This document shows positions 42,423-52,285 of a DNA stretch of 64,000 bases, one piece after another; position 1 is the stretch's first letter; every line of letters begins with the position of its first letter. The DNA comes from Flavipsychrobacter sp. GTDB lineage: Bacteria; Bacteroidota; Bacteroidia; Chitinophagales; Chitinophagaceae. The stretch spans positions 1-64,000 of the forward strand of contig JARLGY010000045.1 of NCBI GenBank assembly GCA_031292525.1. The letters run 5' to 3'. Made by a program: the position numbers and the translations under genes. The notes under the pieces were generated by a model that was not told the DNA's origin, searched no databases, and saw nothing but the letters and a program-made list of their open reading frames with translations.

Positions 42423-42770
42423 ATGAAGATACTAAGTGGAATATTAATTTTGATAACTGCCTTTTTAAGTTTTAAACATGGCTATGAAGGGCTGACCATG
42501 AAAGTAAAACCTGAGCAGGCAGAAATGATGTCGGGACTGGGTATTAGCAGAACAGCTGGAATTATCATTAGCATACTATCTATAGCCGTTGGGTTTATGG
42601 TGTTGTTCCCTCAAACCTTTTTTGCGGGTAACCTTATTAATGCGGCAATGATATTACTGATCATGGCGTTGGCTTTGAAAACTGGCAATTTTAAATTAGC
42701 CCTAATAGAGATCCCATTTTTATTGATGCCGCTGGTGATGATATGGTTAGGGTATCCGTTGAAGAACTAA
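42423..42770 (+). CDS. Small membrane protein (115 aa), DoxX-like in plan
   Basis: The start is the ATG at 42423 (MKILSGILILITAFLSFKHG); an upstream start would add a 15-residue leader with no support. Four hydrophobic segments at about 2-18, 40-61, 63-82 and 90-110 are present. It resembles small DoxX-like or phospholipid-associated four-helix proteins, but no diagnostic motif is visible. It follows the AraC regulator gene, so the pair may be a regulator with its target. Confidence 0.65.
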   Translation: MKILSGILILITAFLSFKHGYEGLTMKVKPEQAEMMSGLGISRTAGIIISILSIAVGFMVLFPQTFFAGNLINAAMILLIMALALKTGNFKLALIEIPFLLMPLVMIWLGYPLKN

Positions 42771-42816
42771 TGTATAATAATTTAGAGGTGAAAAGTCACC
42801 GTCACTTGATCTTTAT

Positions 42817-42824
42817 TACATTTG
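42817..42824 (+). promoter_or_regulatory. -7 box of the esterase-like lipoprotein gene
   Basis: TACATTTG, then TATT, then the GTG start at 42829. The four-base spacing suggests a leaderless transcript and supports the GTG start. Confidence 0.55.
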
Positions 42825-42828
42825 TATT

Positions 42829-44277
42829 GTGCCAGTTCGGCTGATAAATGCAATTCCACTGAAACACTTAACTACGCTTCTCCTGTTATCGTTCTTCCTC
42901 ATTTCCTGCGGCTCAGGGAATGTGCAGAGCGCTACCGCAACAGCAGATACAACAGCTACACCAATTTATGATGAATCTTTGCCCAAGGGCAGAGTAGCGG
43001 ATAGTATTGCTTGTAAGGATGGCAGCCAGGATTTTGCGCTATACCTGCCTGTTCATTACAGCCCGGCCCAGGCTTATCCATGTATTTACTTTTTTGATCC
43101 TCATGGACATGGTGGACTGCCGTTGAGGATGTATAAGGAACTGGCAGAGCAATATGGCTTTGTACTGGTGGGCAGCAATGCATCGAAGAACGGTATGCAA
43201 TGGCAGGTGACCAATAATGCGGCACAAGCACTAATGGCAGATACCAAGAGCCGTATAAACATAGATCCTAAACGTGTTTATGCAGCAGGTTTTTCGGGTG
43301 GCTCCCGGGTGGCCAGTTCGGTTGCGCTTATGGATGGCGGTATTGCCGGGGTAATAGGTTGTGGCGCAGGTTTTCCTAATGGTGGGGCATCTGCAACCAG
43401 CCGGTTCGACTATTTTGGTATGGTAGGCGACCAGGATTTTAACCTCATAGAAATGCGGCAGCTGGATAGTACACTGGAACAAAATAATTTTGATCATGAA
43501 TTGATCGTGTTTAGTGGCAAACACGCATGGGCACCTGTGGCAGACTTCCACACTGCACTATTGTGGATGCAAGTGCATGCAATAAAGGAACATCTGCAAC
43601 CTAAGGGTGATGCTCTGGTAGCTGCCCTAAAAAGTGACTATGAGAAGAGGCTGGCCGCAGCTACCACAGCCAATGATCTTGTAAAAGTGAATGGACTGCT
43701 GTACAGTATGATACAAACACTTGGTGGCCTAACTGATGTGGCACCTGAGCAAAAAAGACTTGCAGACCTGGCAGCAGGTAACGCTTTCAAAAAAGCAGCT
43801 TACACACAATACATACTGCAACAAAATGAATTGCAGCAACAGCAACAATTTGCAAAGCACTTTACTGCGCTTGATGATAAGTGGTGGACAAAAAAAACAG
43901 CCCAGCTGGAACATGATGCTGATGGAGGAAAAACACCTGATGAACTTATAAGCCGCAGACTGCTCAATTATTTGGGGCTGGTGAGCTATATGAGCAGCAA
44001 CCATGCTATACAGGAAAATGATATGCCCAATGCAGAACTATACCTGAAAGTATTTAGAATGGCAGACCCGCAGAATCCTGATCAATGCTACCTTACAGCC
44101 CAGTATTACATAAAAAAAGGCGATAGTATGCAGGCAGTAGCATCGCTTAAAGAAGCGGCTGTACTAGGATTCAGCGATGTCTCGCAATTGTTGTCTGATC
44201 CGGCATTTGCAGGCTTGCAGAGTGATGCGGGCTACCAGGAAGTAGTGAAGAAAGTAAGGGCAAACGCAGTGAAGTAG
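42829..44277 (+). CDS. Lipoprotein with alpha/beta-hydrolase (esterase-like) domain (482 aa)
   Basis: It starts at GTG 42829 with signal peptide and lipobox (LLLLSFFLISCGSG). Residues about 50-250 look like a PHB-depolymerase or poly-esterase type alpha/beta hydrolase: FALYLPVHYSPAQAYPCIYF, then the nucleophile elbow AAGFSGGSRVASS (GxSxG), and an AWAPVADFH stretch near where the catalytic His is expected. The C-terminal half is helical, with TPR-like repeats (YLTAQYYIKKGDSMQAVASL) and a short Q run. It is probably a surface-exposed or periplasmic hydrolase. Substrate unknown. Confidence 0.8.
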   Translation: MPVRLINAIPLKHLTTLLLLSFFLISCGSGNVQSATATADTTATPIYDESLPKGRVADSIACKDGSQDFALYLPVHYSPAQAYPCIYFFDPHGHGGLPLRMYKELAEQYGFVLVGSNASKNGMQWQVTNNAAQALMADTKSRINIDPKRVYAAGFSGGSRVASSVALMDGGIAGVIGCGAGFPNGGASATSRFDYFGMVGDQDFNLIEMRQLDSTLEQNNFDHELIVFSGKHAWAPVADFHTALLWMQVHAIKEHLQPKGDALVAALKSDYEKRLAAATTANDLVKVNGLLYSMIQTLGGLTDVAPEQKRLADLAAGNAFKKAAYTQYILQQNELQQQQQFAKHFTALDDKWWTKKTAQLEHDADGGKTPDELISRRLLNYLGLVSYMSSNHAIQENDMPNAELYLKVFRMADPQNPDQCYLTAQYYIKKGDSMQAVASLKEAAVLGFSDVSQLLSDPAFAGLQSDAGYQEVVKKVRANAVK

Positions 44278-44357
44278 GGCAACACCTGCAATTTGTGGAT
44301 ATCTTCATTACTTGCACCCGCAGAGTGGTAGTAACTTGCAGCCTCAAAAACTAACTT

Positions 44358-44984
44358 TTGGCAGGGCAATATATAGCAATAGAAGGTAACATAGGCGCAG
44401 GTAAAAGCACACTGGCAAAGCTGCTTTCCGATTATTATAAAGCGCCTCTTATGCCCGAGTCGTTTGCTGAAAACCCCTTTCTGCCGCTGTTCTATAAAGA
44501 TGCAGGACGGTACGCATTGCCCCTGGAGTTGTCATTTCTTGCCGAAAGATATAAGCAACTAACAGCGAGCCTGGGGGCATATGCACATGAGCCGATAATT
44601 GTGGCCGATTATATATTCTTGAAAAGTAGCCTGTTCGCCGGCATTAATCTGGAGGGCGCTGAATATGATCTGTTTCAATCTTATTTTGATATAGTTAGCG
44701 CCAATGTTCCTGATCCAGATGTATTAATATTTCTTGACGCTCCTGTTGATGTGCTATTGCAAAACATACATGCACGTGGCAGGGCTTATGAACAAAATAT
44801 AAAATCGGCATATCTTGAGCGGGTGCAGCATATTTATAACCGGTACATAGATAGCGCAGGTATCAAAACGATAGTCGTTGACCGGACAGCAGTAGATTTC
44901 CTGAAACAACCAGCCCACATAGCAACATTAGCGCAGTTTATCAAAAGCTGTAAGGACAATAAAATATATCATTTCTCGCTTTAA
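44358..44984 (+). CDS. Deoxynucleoside kinase
   Basis: 208 residues. The start is TTG at 44358: an in-frame stop lies two codons upstream and the P-loop begins 12 codons later, so no ATG is available. Motifs are IAIEGNIGAGKSTLAKLL (P-loop) and the lid ARGRAYEQNIKSAYLERV; the FLAERYKQL segment is at the usual place. The enzyme phosphorylates deoxyadenosine or deoxyguanosine for nucleotide salvage. It is alone, about 80 bases after the lipoprotein gene. Confidence 0.9.
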   Translation: MAGQYIAIEGNIGAGKSTLAKLLSDYYKAPLMPESFAENPFLPLFYKDAGRYALPLELSFLAERYKQLTASLGAYAHEPIIVADYIFLKSSLFAGINLEGAEYDLFQSYFDIVSANVPDPDVLIFLDAPVDVLLQNIHARGRAYEQNIKSAYLERVQHIYNRYIDSAGIKTIVVDRTAVDFLKQPAHIATLAQFIKSCKDNKIYHFSL

Positions 44985-45157
44985 GACATCTATGGTTTCA
45001 TTGGATGTTATTTTTATGCATTATTGCATATTAATAACAATTTTATTAACTTAACTGTCGTAAATTCGCAGTCCTCAAAACAATACTTTTTGAAAAGATG
45101 TTATATATCTACGGATATATGGGCTGATAAAGATTTCCTGGGGTAAAAAATACGTGT

Positions 45158-47383
45158 ATGGAAGCTGTAACTGGAAAAGCGAAGAATAAATTTAACCTGA
45201 AAAAAGAATTACTGCAACACTTTGGCTTCGATGCTTTTAAAGGTGAACAGGAAAAAATAATAAACAGCATACTTGATGGTACAGATACTTTTGTCATTAT
45301 GCCTACTGGCGGTGGCAAATCGTTGTGCTACCAATTGCCGGCCTTGCTTAGTGATGGTGTTGCCATAATAGTATCGCCGCTTATAGCGCTGATGAAAAAC
45401 CAAGTGGATCTGATACGCAGCTACAGCAGCCGGGATAATGTAGCCCACTTCCTTAACTCAACACTTACCAAAGTACAGCAAAAGAAAGTACGTGCAGACC
45501 TTACTGAAGGGCGCACAAAAATGCTCTATGTAGCGCCAGAAACGCTTACCAAGCAGGAAAACATAGATTTCTTTTCAGACATCAACATATCGTTTATAGC
45601 AGTTGATGAAGCGCATTGTATATCAGAATGGGGCCATGACTTCAGACCTGAATACCGTAAGCTGCGCGACATTATTAATATGATCAACCCAGACCTGCCT
45701 ATCATAGCGCTTACAGCTACGGCTACGCCTAAGGTGCAGGACGATATTGTAAAAAATCTTGGACTTCAGGAGCCCGCCATATTTATTGATTCATTTAACC
45801 GCCCTAACCTGCATTATGAAATAGTACCTAAGGGCCGCAAGGACCAGGTGCTGAAGAACATTGTTCGGTTCATTAATACAATGAAGGGTAAGAGTGGTAT
45901 TATCTATACCCTCAACCGGAAAACTACAGAAGAACTTGCCAATACGCTGAACGCAAACGGTATATCTGCAGTGGCATATCATGCTGGCCTTGAAGGCCCA
46001 TTGCGTGCACAACGTCAGGATATGTTCTTGATGGAGAAGGTGGACGTAATAGTTGCTACCATAGCGTTTGGTATGGGTATAGACAAGCCTGACGTGCGCT
46101 TTGTGATCCATTACAACGTGCCAAAATCGCTTGAGAACTACTACCAGGAAACAGGCAGAGCCGGCCGCGATGGCATGGAAGGTAAATGCCTGTTGTTCTA
46201 CAGCCATAAAGATGTACAGAAGCTGGAACACCTGATGCGCGACAAGCCACTGAGCGAGCGCGAAATGGGTGCACAGCTGATATCTGAAACGCTGGCTTAC
46301 GTGGAAAGTGGCGTGTGCCGCCGCAGGCTATTGCTCTATTACTTCGGTGAGGAATACAAGCAGGAAAATTGCGGTAGCTGCGATAACTGCCTGAACCCTA
46401 AAGAAAAACTTGAAGTAAAGGATAGCGTGAAAATAACGCTGGATACCATAAATGAACTGGACGAACGTTTCGGTATCAATTATGTAGTAAACATTATACT
46501 GGGTAAGTTGAATCCACAGATACAGACGTTCCGCCACGACAAGTTGAAATCTTTCGGTACAGGGCTGATCATGGAAATGGATGATAATTTCTGGCACTCA
46601 CTCATCAGGCAGATGATGCTGGAAGGCATGATACGTAAAGATATCGAAGAATATGGGCTGCTGAAAATGACGGACCAAGGGCGTAAATTTCTGAAAAAGC
46701 CATTCTCAATAAAGGTGGCATTGAATCATCAGTATGAAGATGCCAATGGTGATGATGAAGAAGTGAATGTAACTGCCGGACCAGCAACTGTAGATACTAC
46801 GCTATTTAATATGCTGAAAGACTTGCGCAGGCAGGTAGGCAAGGAAAAGAACCTGCCCCCATTTGTTATTTTCCTGGAGAACAGCCTGGAGGAAATGGCC
46901 ATTAATTATCCTACTACGCTTGAAGAGCTCGAAAAGATACAAGGTGTAAGCAAGGGTAAAGCAATACGTTATGGTCGGAAGTTTGTAGATCTGATAGGCA
47001 AGTACGTGCAGGAGAATGATATTGTGAGGCCGGATGATTTTGTGATGAAGAGTGTAGTTAACAAAAGCGGTATGAAGGTGTTCATTATACAGAACATTGA
47101 TAAAAAGATACCACTTGAAACGATAGCCCGAAATAAGGACTTGAGCCTTGCAGCCTTGCTTGGCGAAATGGAAACTATTGTGGCAAGCGGTACCCGCCTC
47201 AACCTGGACTATTGCCTGGAGCAAGAACTGGATGAGGACGAACAGGAAGATATCTTTGATTATTTCCGTGGCAGCCACGATGATAATCTGGAATTTGCTT
47301 ACGATGAATTTAAAGATCGCAACATCAGCATAGAACACTTGCAAATGATGCGAATTAAGTTTTTAAGTGAGTTTGGCAACTAG
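45158..47383 (+). CDS. recQ: RecQ family ATP-dependent DNA helicase
   Basis: 741 residues. Helicase motifs include MPTGGGKSLCYQLPAL (Walker A), VDEAHCISEWGHDFRPEY (DEAH), ALTATATPKVQDDI and VATIAFGMGIDKPDVRFVIH. The family's zinc-binding Cys cluster is GVCRRRLLLYYFGEEYKQENCGSCDNC (residues about 384-410). A winged-helix domain follows, and residues from about 545 form an HRDC domain (KGKAIRYGRKFVDLIGKY). A C-terminal extension with many acidic residues (LDEDEQEDIFDYF) completes it. It unwinds DNA during recombination and repair. Confidence 0.96.
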   Translation: MEAVTGKAKNKFNLKKELLQHFGFDAFKGEQEKIINSILDGTDTFVIMPTGGGKSLCYQLPALLSDGVAIIVSPLIALMKNQVDLIRSYSSRDNVAHFLNSTLTKVQQKKVRADLTEGRTKMLYVAPETLTKQENIDFFSDINISFIAVDEAHCISEWGHDFRPEYRKLRDIINMINPDLPIIALTATATPKVQDDIVKNLGLQEPAIFIDSFNRPNLHYEIVPKGRKDQVLKNIVRFINTMKGKSGIIYTLNRKTTEELANTLNANGISAVAYHAGLEGPLRAQRQDMFLMEKVDVIVATIAFGMGIDKPDVRFVIHYNVPKSLENYYQETGRAGRDGMEGKCLLFYSHKDVQKLEHLMRDKPLSEREMGAQLISETLAYVESGVCRRRLLLYYFGEEYKQENCGSCDNCLNPKEKLEVKDSVKITLDTINELDERFGINYVVNIILGKLNPQIQTFRHDKLKSFGTGLIMEMDDNFWHSLIRQMMLEGMIRKDIEEYGLLKMTDQGRKFLKKPFSIKVALNHQYEDANGDDEEVNVTAGPATVDTTLFNMLKDLRRQVGKEKNLPPFVIFLENSLEEMAINYPTTLEELEKIQGVSKGKAIRYGRKFVDLIGKYVQENDIVRPDDFVMKSVVNKSGMKVFIIQNIDKKIPLETIARNKDLSLAALLGEMETIVASGTRLNLDYCLEQELDEDEQEDIFDYFRGSHDDNLEFAYDEFKDRNISIEHLQMMRIKFLSEFGN

Positions 47384-47512
47384 TTGATTATCAATATATT
47401 GCCTATTTATAATCTTGTGATCATAAAATATTTAGGTTAGAATAAATCTCGCAAAAGAGTCGATATAGCAATGACTTTTTCTTGCTGCAGTATTACGATA
47501 TGGTAAAATTTA

Positions 47513-47542
47513 TTGCCGGGCGTTCAGTTTTAAGCCCGGCAA
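47513..47542. promoter_or_regulatory. Inverted repeat overlapping the porin promoter
   Basis: TTGCCGGGC, 12 bases, GCCCGGCAA: a perfect 9-bp inverted repeat that ends three bases before a TATCTTTG -7 box (47546-47553). It has no following T-tract, so an operator is more likely than a terminator. Confidence 0.55.
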
Positions 47543-47589
47543 ACATATCTTTGCTCACTTTTCATAAATAAATAATACTGCATATTGTA

Positions 47590-48903
47590 ATGAGGTTTGT
47601 ACTATTTGTGGCAGCTGCTTGCCTGTTAATAAATACGGTTCATGCACAGGATACTACAGCTCAACAGAGGTATAACCTGCATTTTCAGACCACTTATATA
47701 TATCAATATAAGCCCGCTTTCAGCGCACCGTACTCGGGTGCAAACAGCTTATTATCTAAAGAAGAAAAAGACAACTCCATAACGGCTACATTATTCCTTG
47801 GCGTACGTTTATGGAAGGGGGCTGAAGTATATATTAACCCTGAAATTGCCGGAGGTAGCGGGCTTAGTGGGGCTTTCGGCCTTGCAGCTTCAACAAATGG
47901 AGAAACATTTCGCGTAGGCGATCCTTCACCCACCTTATATCTTGGTCGTGGCTATCTGAAACAAACCATAGCTATTGGTACGGATAGTATACATATAGAA
48001 GAGCATGCTGACCAATTGGGAAGTAAAGAACCTGTTAGCTATCTGCGTTTCATGTTGGGCAAATACTCTTTGGGCGATGTTTTTGACATAAATACTTATG
48101 CCAACTCACCGCGCATTCAGTTTATGAACTGGGCGCTCATGAACAATGCTGCTTGGGATTATGCAGCAAATACAAGAGGCTATACCTATGCATTCTCTAC
48201 AATACTGAAACTAAAAGAGATGAGCTATATGGCCAGCCTTGCAATGCTGCCTAAAGTTGCGAACGGTCCGGAGATAAACACAGATTTAAGTCAGGAATAT
48301 GCTATAAATGCAGAGATCGATCGCTCTTATAATATCCATAACATGCCAGGTAACTGGCGTGTTCTTGGTTATTATAACAATGCCGACATGGGCAATTATA
48401 AACGAGCTATGCAGGATGCAGGCTCAATCACTGTTCCTGATGTAATAGCTACCCGTAAATATGGGCGCACAAAAACCGGGTTTGGTATCAATGTAGATCA
48501 GCAGTTGTCTGCCACTACTGGTGTTTTCGCACGACTAGGATGGAGTGATGGGCAAAACGAAACATGGTGCTTTACAGAAGCAGACCAAACGGTTTCTGCA
48601 GGTGTTAATGTTAATGGTAAGGGATGGAAGCGAGGTGATGATAATTTAGGACTTGCACTGGTAGTTAATGGGCTATCTCAAAACCACCGAGATTATCTTG
48701 CCGATGGAGGTTTAGGATTCCAATTAGGAGATGGTAAGTTGAATTATTCAAATGAAACTGCGGCTGAACTCTATTATAGTTTTAAACCTCTGTCATCCGG
48801 TATTTGGCTTACCGGCGACTATCAGTTTGTTTTAAATCCTGGATATAATAGTGACAGGGGGCCTGTGAATGTATTTTCATTCAGGGTGCATGTAGAGCTA
48901 TAA
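47590..48903 (+). CDS. Carbohydrate porin (OprB-like)
   Basis: 437 residues with signal peptide MRFVLFVAAACLLINTVHAQ. The mature chain begins YNLHFQTTYIYQYKPAFSAP and continues with alternating strands, such as RVGDPSPTLYLGRGYLKQTI, LRFMLGKYSLGDVFDINTY and WRVLGYYNNADMGNYKRAM. It ends in VNVFSFRVHVEL, the C-terminal aromatic strand of outer-membrane barrels. These features fit the OprB/CarO-like carbohydrate-selective porin group. An inverted repeat lies over its promoter, suggesting control. Confidence 0.85.
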   Translation: MRFVLFVAAACLLINTVHAQDTTAQQRYNLHFQTTYIYQYKPAFSAPYSGANSLLSKEEKDNSITATLFLGVRLWKGAEVYINPEIAGGSGLSGAFGLAASTNGETFRVGDPSPTLYLGRGYLKQTIAIGTDSIHIEEHADQLGSKEPVSYLRFMLGKYSLGDVFDINTYANSPRIQFMNWALMNNAAWDYAANTRGYTYAFSTILKLKEMSYMASLAMLPKVANGPEINTDLSQEYAINAEIDRSYNIHNMPGNWRVLGYYNNADMGNYKRAMQDAGSITVPDVIATRKYGRTKTGFGINVDQQLSATTGVFARLGWSDGQNETWCFTEADQTVSAGVNVNGKGWKRGDDNLGLALVVNGLSQNHRDYLADGGLGFQLGDGKLNYSNETAAELYYSFKPLSSGIWLTGDYQFVLNPGYNSDRGPVNVFSFRVHVEL

Positions 48904-49461
48904 TAAGTTTTCCTTCAGCAGGCAGTTTTCGTTTTTCAATAGCAATACTGCGTTGTCAATTTCCTCGGGTGTTGTCATGATCTCGGTTTTCTTCATGTAG
49001 GTTTTCTTGTATTCCTTGCGGCGCATGGCCTCTATAAATCGGCGAACTTCCTCCGGAGTTTCCAGTATCAGGCCAGGTACACGTATGGGTTTATGATCAT
49101 CGTTCATAGCTACCATTGTAAAATAGCTGGTATTGGTATGTTTTACAATCTGCGTTTTTACGTTTTGAGATATGACGCGTATGCCTACAATGAGCGAAGA
49201 GTTGCCCACATAATTTACAGAAGCTTTTAGGGAAACCAATTCGCCTACTTCTACGGGTTCAAGAAAATCAACACTGTCTATAGAAGCAGTTACGCAATAC
49301 GTACCAGCATGCATTGCTGCACATACATAGGCTACTTTATCCATTAGAGATAATAAAATGCCACCATGTACCTTACCACCGAAGTTGGCATAGGCCGGCA
49401 GCATAAGTTCTGTAATTGTAGTACGTGAGTGTTTTACAGTCTTAAAATTCTTGTTGTGCAT
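48898..49461 (-). CDS. Hotdog-fold acyl-CoA thioesterase
   Basis: 187 residues with the hotdog core YANFGGKVHGGILLSLMDKVAYV near the N-terminus, CVTASIDSVDFLEPVEVGEL in the strand region, and a C-terminal extension of about 55 residues with many charged residues. It should hydrolyse acyl-CoA thioesters; specificity is unreadable. The stop codon overlaps the end of the convergent porin gene by six bases. Confidence 0.88.
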   Translation of the reverse strand: MHNKNFKTVKHSRTTITELMLPAYANFGGKVHGGILLSLMDKVAYVCAAMHAGTYCVTASIDSVDFLEPVEVGELVSLKASVNYVGNSSLIVGIRVISQNVKTQIVKHTNTSYFTMVAMNDDHKPIRVPGLILETPEEVRRFIEAMRRKEYKKTYMKKTEIMTTPEEIDNAVLLLKNENCLLKENLL

Positions 49462-49501
49462 GGCATTGAATATTCATTGCAAGATATTTTTTGAAAGTGA
49501 G

Positions 49502-49536
49502 AATAAAAATGGGGACTCCCGTAATTGGAACCCCCA
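49502..49536 (-). terminator. Terminator after glgP
   Basis: On the minus strand: TGGGGGTTCC, loop AATTACG, GGAGTCCCCA, then TTTTTATT. Two wobble pairs lie in the stem. It lies just after the glgP stop codon at 49551. Confidence 0.7.
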
Positions 49537-49550
49537 CGTTTCAGACTGTA

Positions 49551-52127
49551 TTATATCCATTTTATTAAAGGCAGATCTTGCCTATGCGCCAGCAATGGAT
49601 GCTTGGCAAATATGCGATAGCTATACTCGTAATTACCTGAATCGTTCAGTGCCAGCTCGCATTCGTACACGGCGGTGCCATCGTCTTGTGCGTTCACCAA
49701 GGTAAACTCCTTATTCAGGTACAATTCTTCGCTATGTCTTAACGGATTTTTATTTAGGAATATCACTTCAACCCCAATGTCATTTACAGTAAGGTTGCCT
49801 GTTTTTATGGTAGCTCTTACAGTAAACGATTTGCCTAGTTGTGTCTGGTCGTGCTCTCTGTCTACAACTTCAATGTTTACGGGTACTACGTTAGGCCATT
49901 GTTCTACTACTTTGGCTTTCCATGCGGTAATTGTTTTTACACTTTCAAAATCGTTCTGCCTTAATTTGGCCACACGATCACCCAGTTTGTTGTAATAGAT
50001 ATCCCGGTATTCATCCAGCATGCGGGTCATTGAAAATGCAGGAGTAATATCTGCAATGCAGCTCTTTATTTTCTTAATCCATTTTTCAGGTATGCCATCC
50101 TCATTCAGATTGTAATACAGGGGCACTATTTTGCTTTCTATGATATTGTAAATGGTTTCAGCATCCAGCTGGTCCTGGAAGTCCTGACGTTGGTAGGTAA
50201 TCTCTTCTTTTATAGCCCAACCCACTTCACGTGTGTAGCCCTCTGCCCACCAGCCATCAAGCACACTAAAGTTAAGCACACCGTTCATGGATGCCTTCAT
50301 ACCACTTGTGCCAGATGCTTCCATAAGGCGGTTAGGTGTATTCAGCCATACGTCAACACCCTGTACCAGTAAGCTGGCGAGTTCCATATCGTACTCTTCC
50401 AGGTATATTATACGGTTCTTGTATTCGGGTAACCCAGACAATTGTATCACACGTTTTATCATGTCTATACTTGCCTGGTCGTTAGGATGTGCTTTACCAG
50501 CAAATAGGAATTGAACAGGTTTGTCAGTGTGGCTTACTATTTTCAAAAGGCGCTCCACATCCAGGAATAAAAGATCGGAACGTTTGTATGTAACAAACCT
50601 GCGCGCAAAACCAATAATCAGGCTATTCTCATCCAGGTTGCTGATGATGTCAATTACCTTTTTAGGACTTTCGTTGCTGGGCAGGTTATCACTTAACTTT
50701 GTTTTTATTGCGCTTACCAGTTTTCTCTTTAAGTTCTTGCGAATTTCCCAAACGGTATTGTCGGGCACTGTGTGTATTTTTTGCCACGCTTTGGTGTCTG
50801 CAAGCATTTTTATATAATCCTTGCTAATAGTTTGTTTGTGCACATTTTGCCATTCCCTCGCTGTCCAGGTAGAATAGTGTACACCATTGGTGATGCTGCC
50901 GATATGCAGTTCACCTGGTTTGAAATCTGGCCAGAGTACATTGAACAGGTCTTGTGAAACGAACTTATGTATTTTGCTCACACCGTTTATTTCTTTAGAT
51001 ATGTGCGCAGCAAGGTAAGGCATTGAAAAACTTTGATCGTTTTGGTTCTGACCTGTTTGTCCAAGAGACATAAACTTAGACCAGTTATCATCGAAGTATT
51101 TTATTTTATGAGAGAGGTAGGCCCTTAGCATATCTTCATAAAACACATCGTTTGCTGCAGGTACGGCTGTATGTGTAGTAAAGAGGGTAGAGGAACGTAC
51201 TATTTCCAGCGCCTCATCATAAGACAAACCATAGTTATCCCTCAGATTAGATATACGTTCTATACCAATGAAGGCCGCGTGACCTTCATTACAATGGTAT
51301 ACATTAGGATGAATGTCCAGCGCTTTCAAAGCCTGGATACCACCTATACCCAGAAACAGTTCCTGTTGCAGACGGGTTTCGCTATTACCGCCATATAGTT
51401 TAGACGTAATGAATTTATCATCGGCATTATTTTCTGCTACACAGGTATCCAGTAAGTATAGATTTATGCGACCTATACTCAGCTTCCATACCTGTGCAAA
51501 AACATCACGCCCCGGGAAAGGTAAACTTGTAAGAAGCGGATCACCATTCTTATTCTTTACAAGCTCAAGCGGTAGGGTAGAGAAATCCTGGTCATCATTT
51601 CCTGCTATCTGTTCTCCGTTGGTAGTAAAGTGTTGCTTGAAGTAACCGTTCTTATACAACAAACCTACAGCATTAATGTTAACCCCCATATCGCTGGCCT
51701 CCTTCAGGTAATCACCTGCAAGTATGCCAAGGCCACCTGAATATAACCGCAAGTAGTTGGTAAGCCCATACTCCATACTGAAGTAAGCAATACCAGGTGC
51801 AGGGTATTGCATGGGTGCAGCCATGTAGGCATCGAATATCTTTTCAACTTCGTTGAGGCGTGTTATGAATTTAGTATCAGCCTGCAGTTCTTCAATGCGC
51901 TCATAGCTTAATGTACGAAGGAACAATACGGGATTAAAGTGGCACCGTTCCCATAGGCCTTTATCTATAAACTCAAATAATTCTATAGCATTGATGTTCC
52001 AGGACATCCATAAATTCCTGCTTAATTTCTGTAGTCCTTTAAGTGATTCTGGCAATCCGGGCTGGATGAACAATGTCCTCCAGAGCGGACCAGATTCCGT
52101 TATTTTTTCTGAATAAGATAATGACAT
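49551..52127 (-). CDS. glgP: Alpha-glucan (glycogen) phosphorylase
   Basis: 858 residues. The N-terminal region (about 20-130) is the DUF3417 domain seen in the alpha-glucan phosphorylase subfamily (PESLKGLQKLSRNLWMSWN). The core has GLTNYLRLYSGGLGILAGDY, HCNEGHAAFIGIERI and VWLNTPNRLMEASGTSGMKA, where the Lys of GTSGMKASMNG carries pyridoxal phosphate. It cleaves terminal alpha-1,4 bonds to glucose-1-phosphate. It is the last gene of the GT4-GH57-glgP cluster. A consensus promoter in the 3' end of the GH57 gene may boost it separately, and a terminator follows. Confidence 0.95.
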   Translation of the reverse strand: MSLSYSEKITESGPLWRTLFIQPGLPESLKGLQKLSRNLWMSWNINAIELFEFIDKGLWERCHFNPVLFLRTLSYERIEELQADTKFITRLNEVEKIFDAYMAAPMQYPAPGIAYFSMEYGLTNYLRLYSGGLGILAGDYLKEASDMGVNINAVGLLYKNGYFKQHFTTNGEQIAGNDDQDFSTLPLELVKNKNGDPLLTSLPFPGRDVFAQVWKLSIGRINLYLLDTCVAENNADDKFITSKLYGGNSETRLQQELFLGIGGIQALKALDIHPNVYHCNEGHAAFIGIERISNLRDNYGLSYDEALEIVRSSTLFTTHTAVPAANDVFYEDMLRAYLSHKIKYFDDNWSKFMSLGQTGQNQNDQSFSMPYLAAHISKEINGVSKIHKFVSQDLFNVLWPDFKPGELHIGSITNGVHYSTWTAREWQNVHKQTISKDYIKMLADTKAWQKIHTVPDNTVWEIRKNLKRKLVSAIKTKLSDNLPSNESPKKVIDIISNLDENSLIIGFARRFVTYKRSDLLFLDVERLLKIVSHTDKPVQFLFAGKAHPNDQASIDMIKRVIQLSGLPEYKNRIIYLEEYDMELASLLVQGVDVWLNTPNRLMEASGTSGMKASMNGVLNFSVLDGWWAEGYTREVGWAIKEEITYQRQDFQDQLDAETIYNIIESKIVPLYYNLNEDGIPEKWIKKIKSCIADITPAFSMTRMLDEYRDIYYNKLGDRVAKLRQNDFESVKTITAWKAKVVEQWPNVVPVNIEVVDREHDQTQLGKSFTVRATIKTGNLTVNDIGVEVIFLNKNPLRHSEELYLNKEFTLVNAQDDGTAVYECELALNDSGNYEYSYRIFAKHPLLAHRQDLPLIKWI

Positions 52128-52254
52128 ACTGAGTGCGTTGTGTATTAATGTTTGAAAGATATATTAATTTATTTAACATCTTTAATTCTGTAGTTGTACG
52201 TTGTCGCTATTCATAGAGACAATTAAGTAGCACTATTTAGACAGAATGAAAGTC

Positions 52255-52285
52255 CAAATTTATTGTAACTCATTAAAAGGCCAAA
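52255..52285 (-). promoter_or_regulatory. Consensus internal promoter before glgP
   Basis: On the minus strand: TTTG (52285-52282), 19 bases, TAAATTTG (52262-52255). The -33 element overlaps the last codons of the GH57 gene. The leader to the glgP ATG is about 120 bases. Confidence 0.75.
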
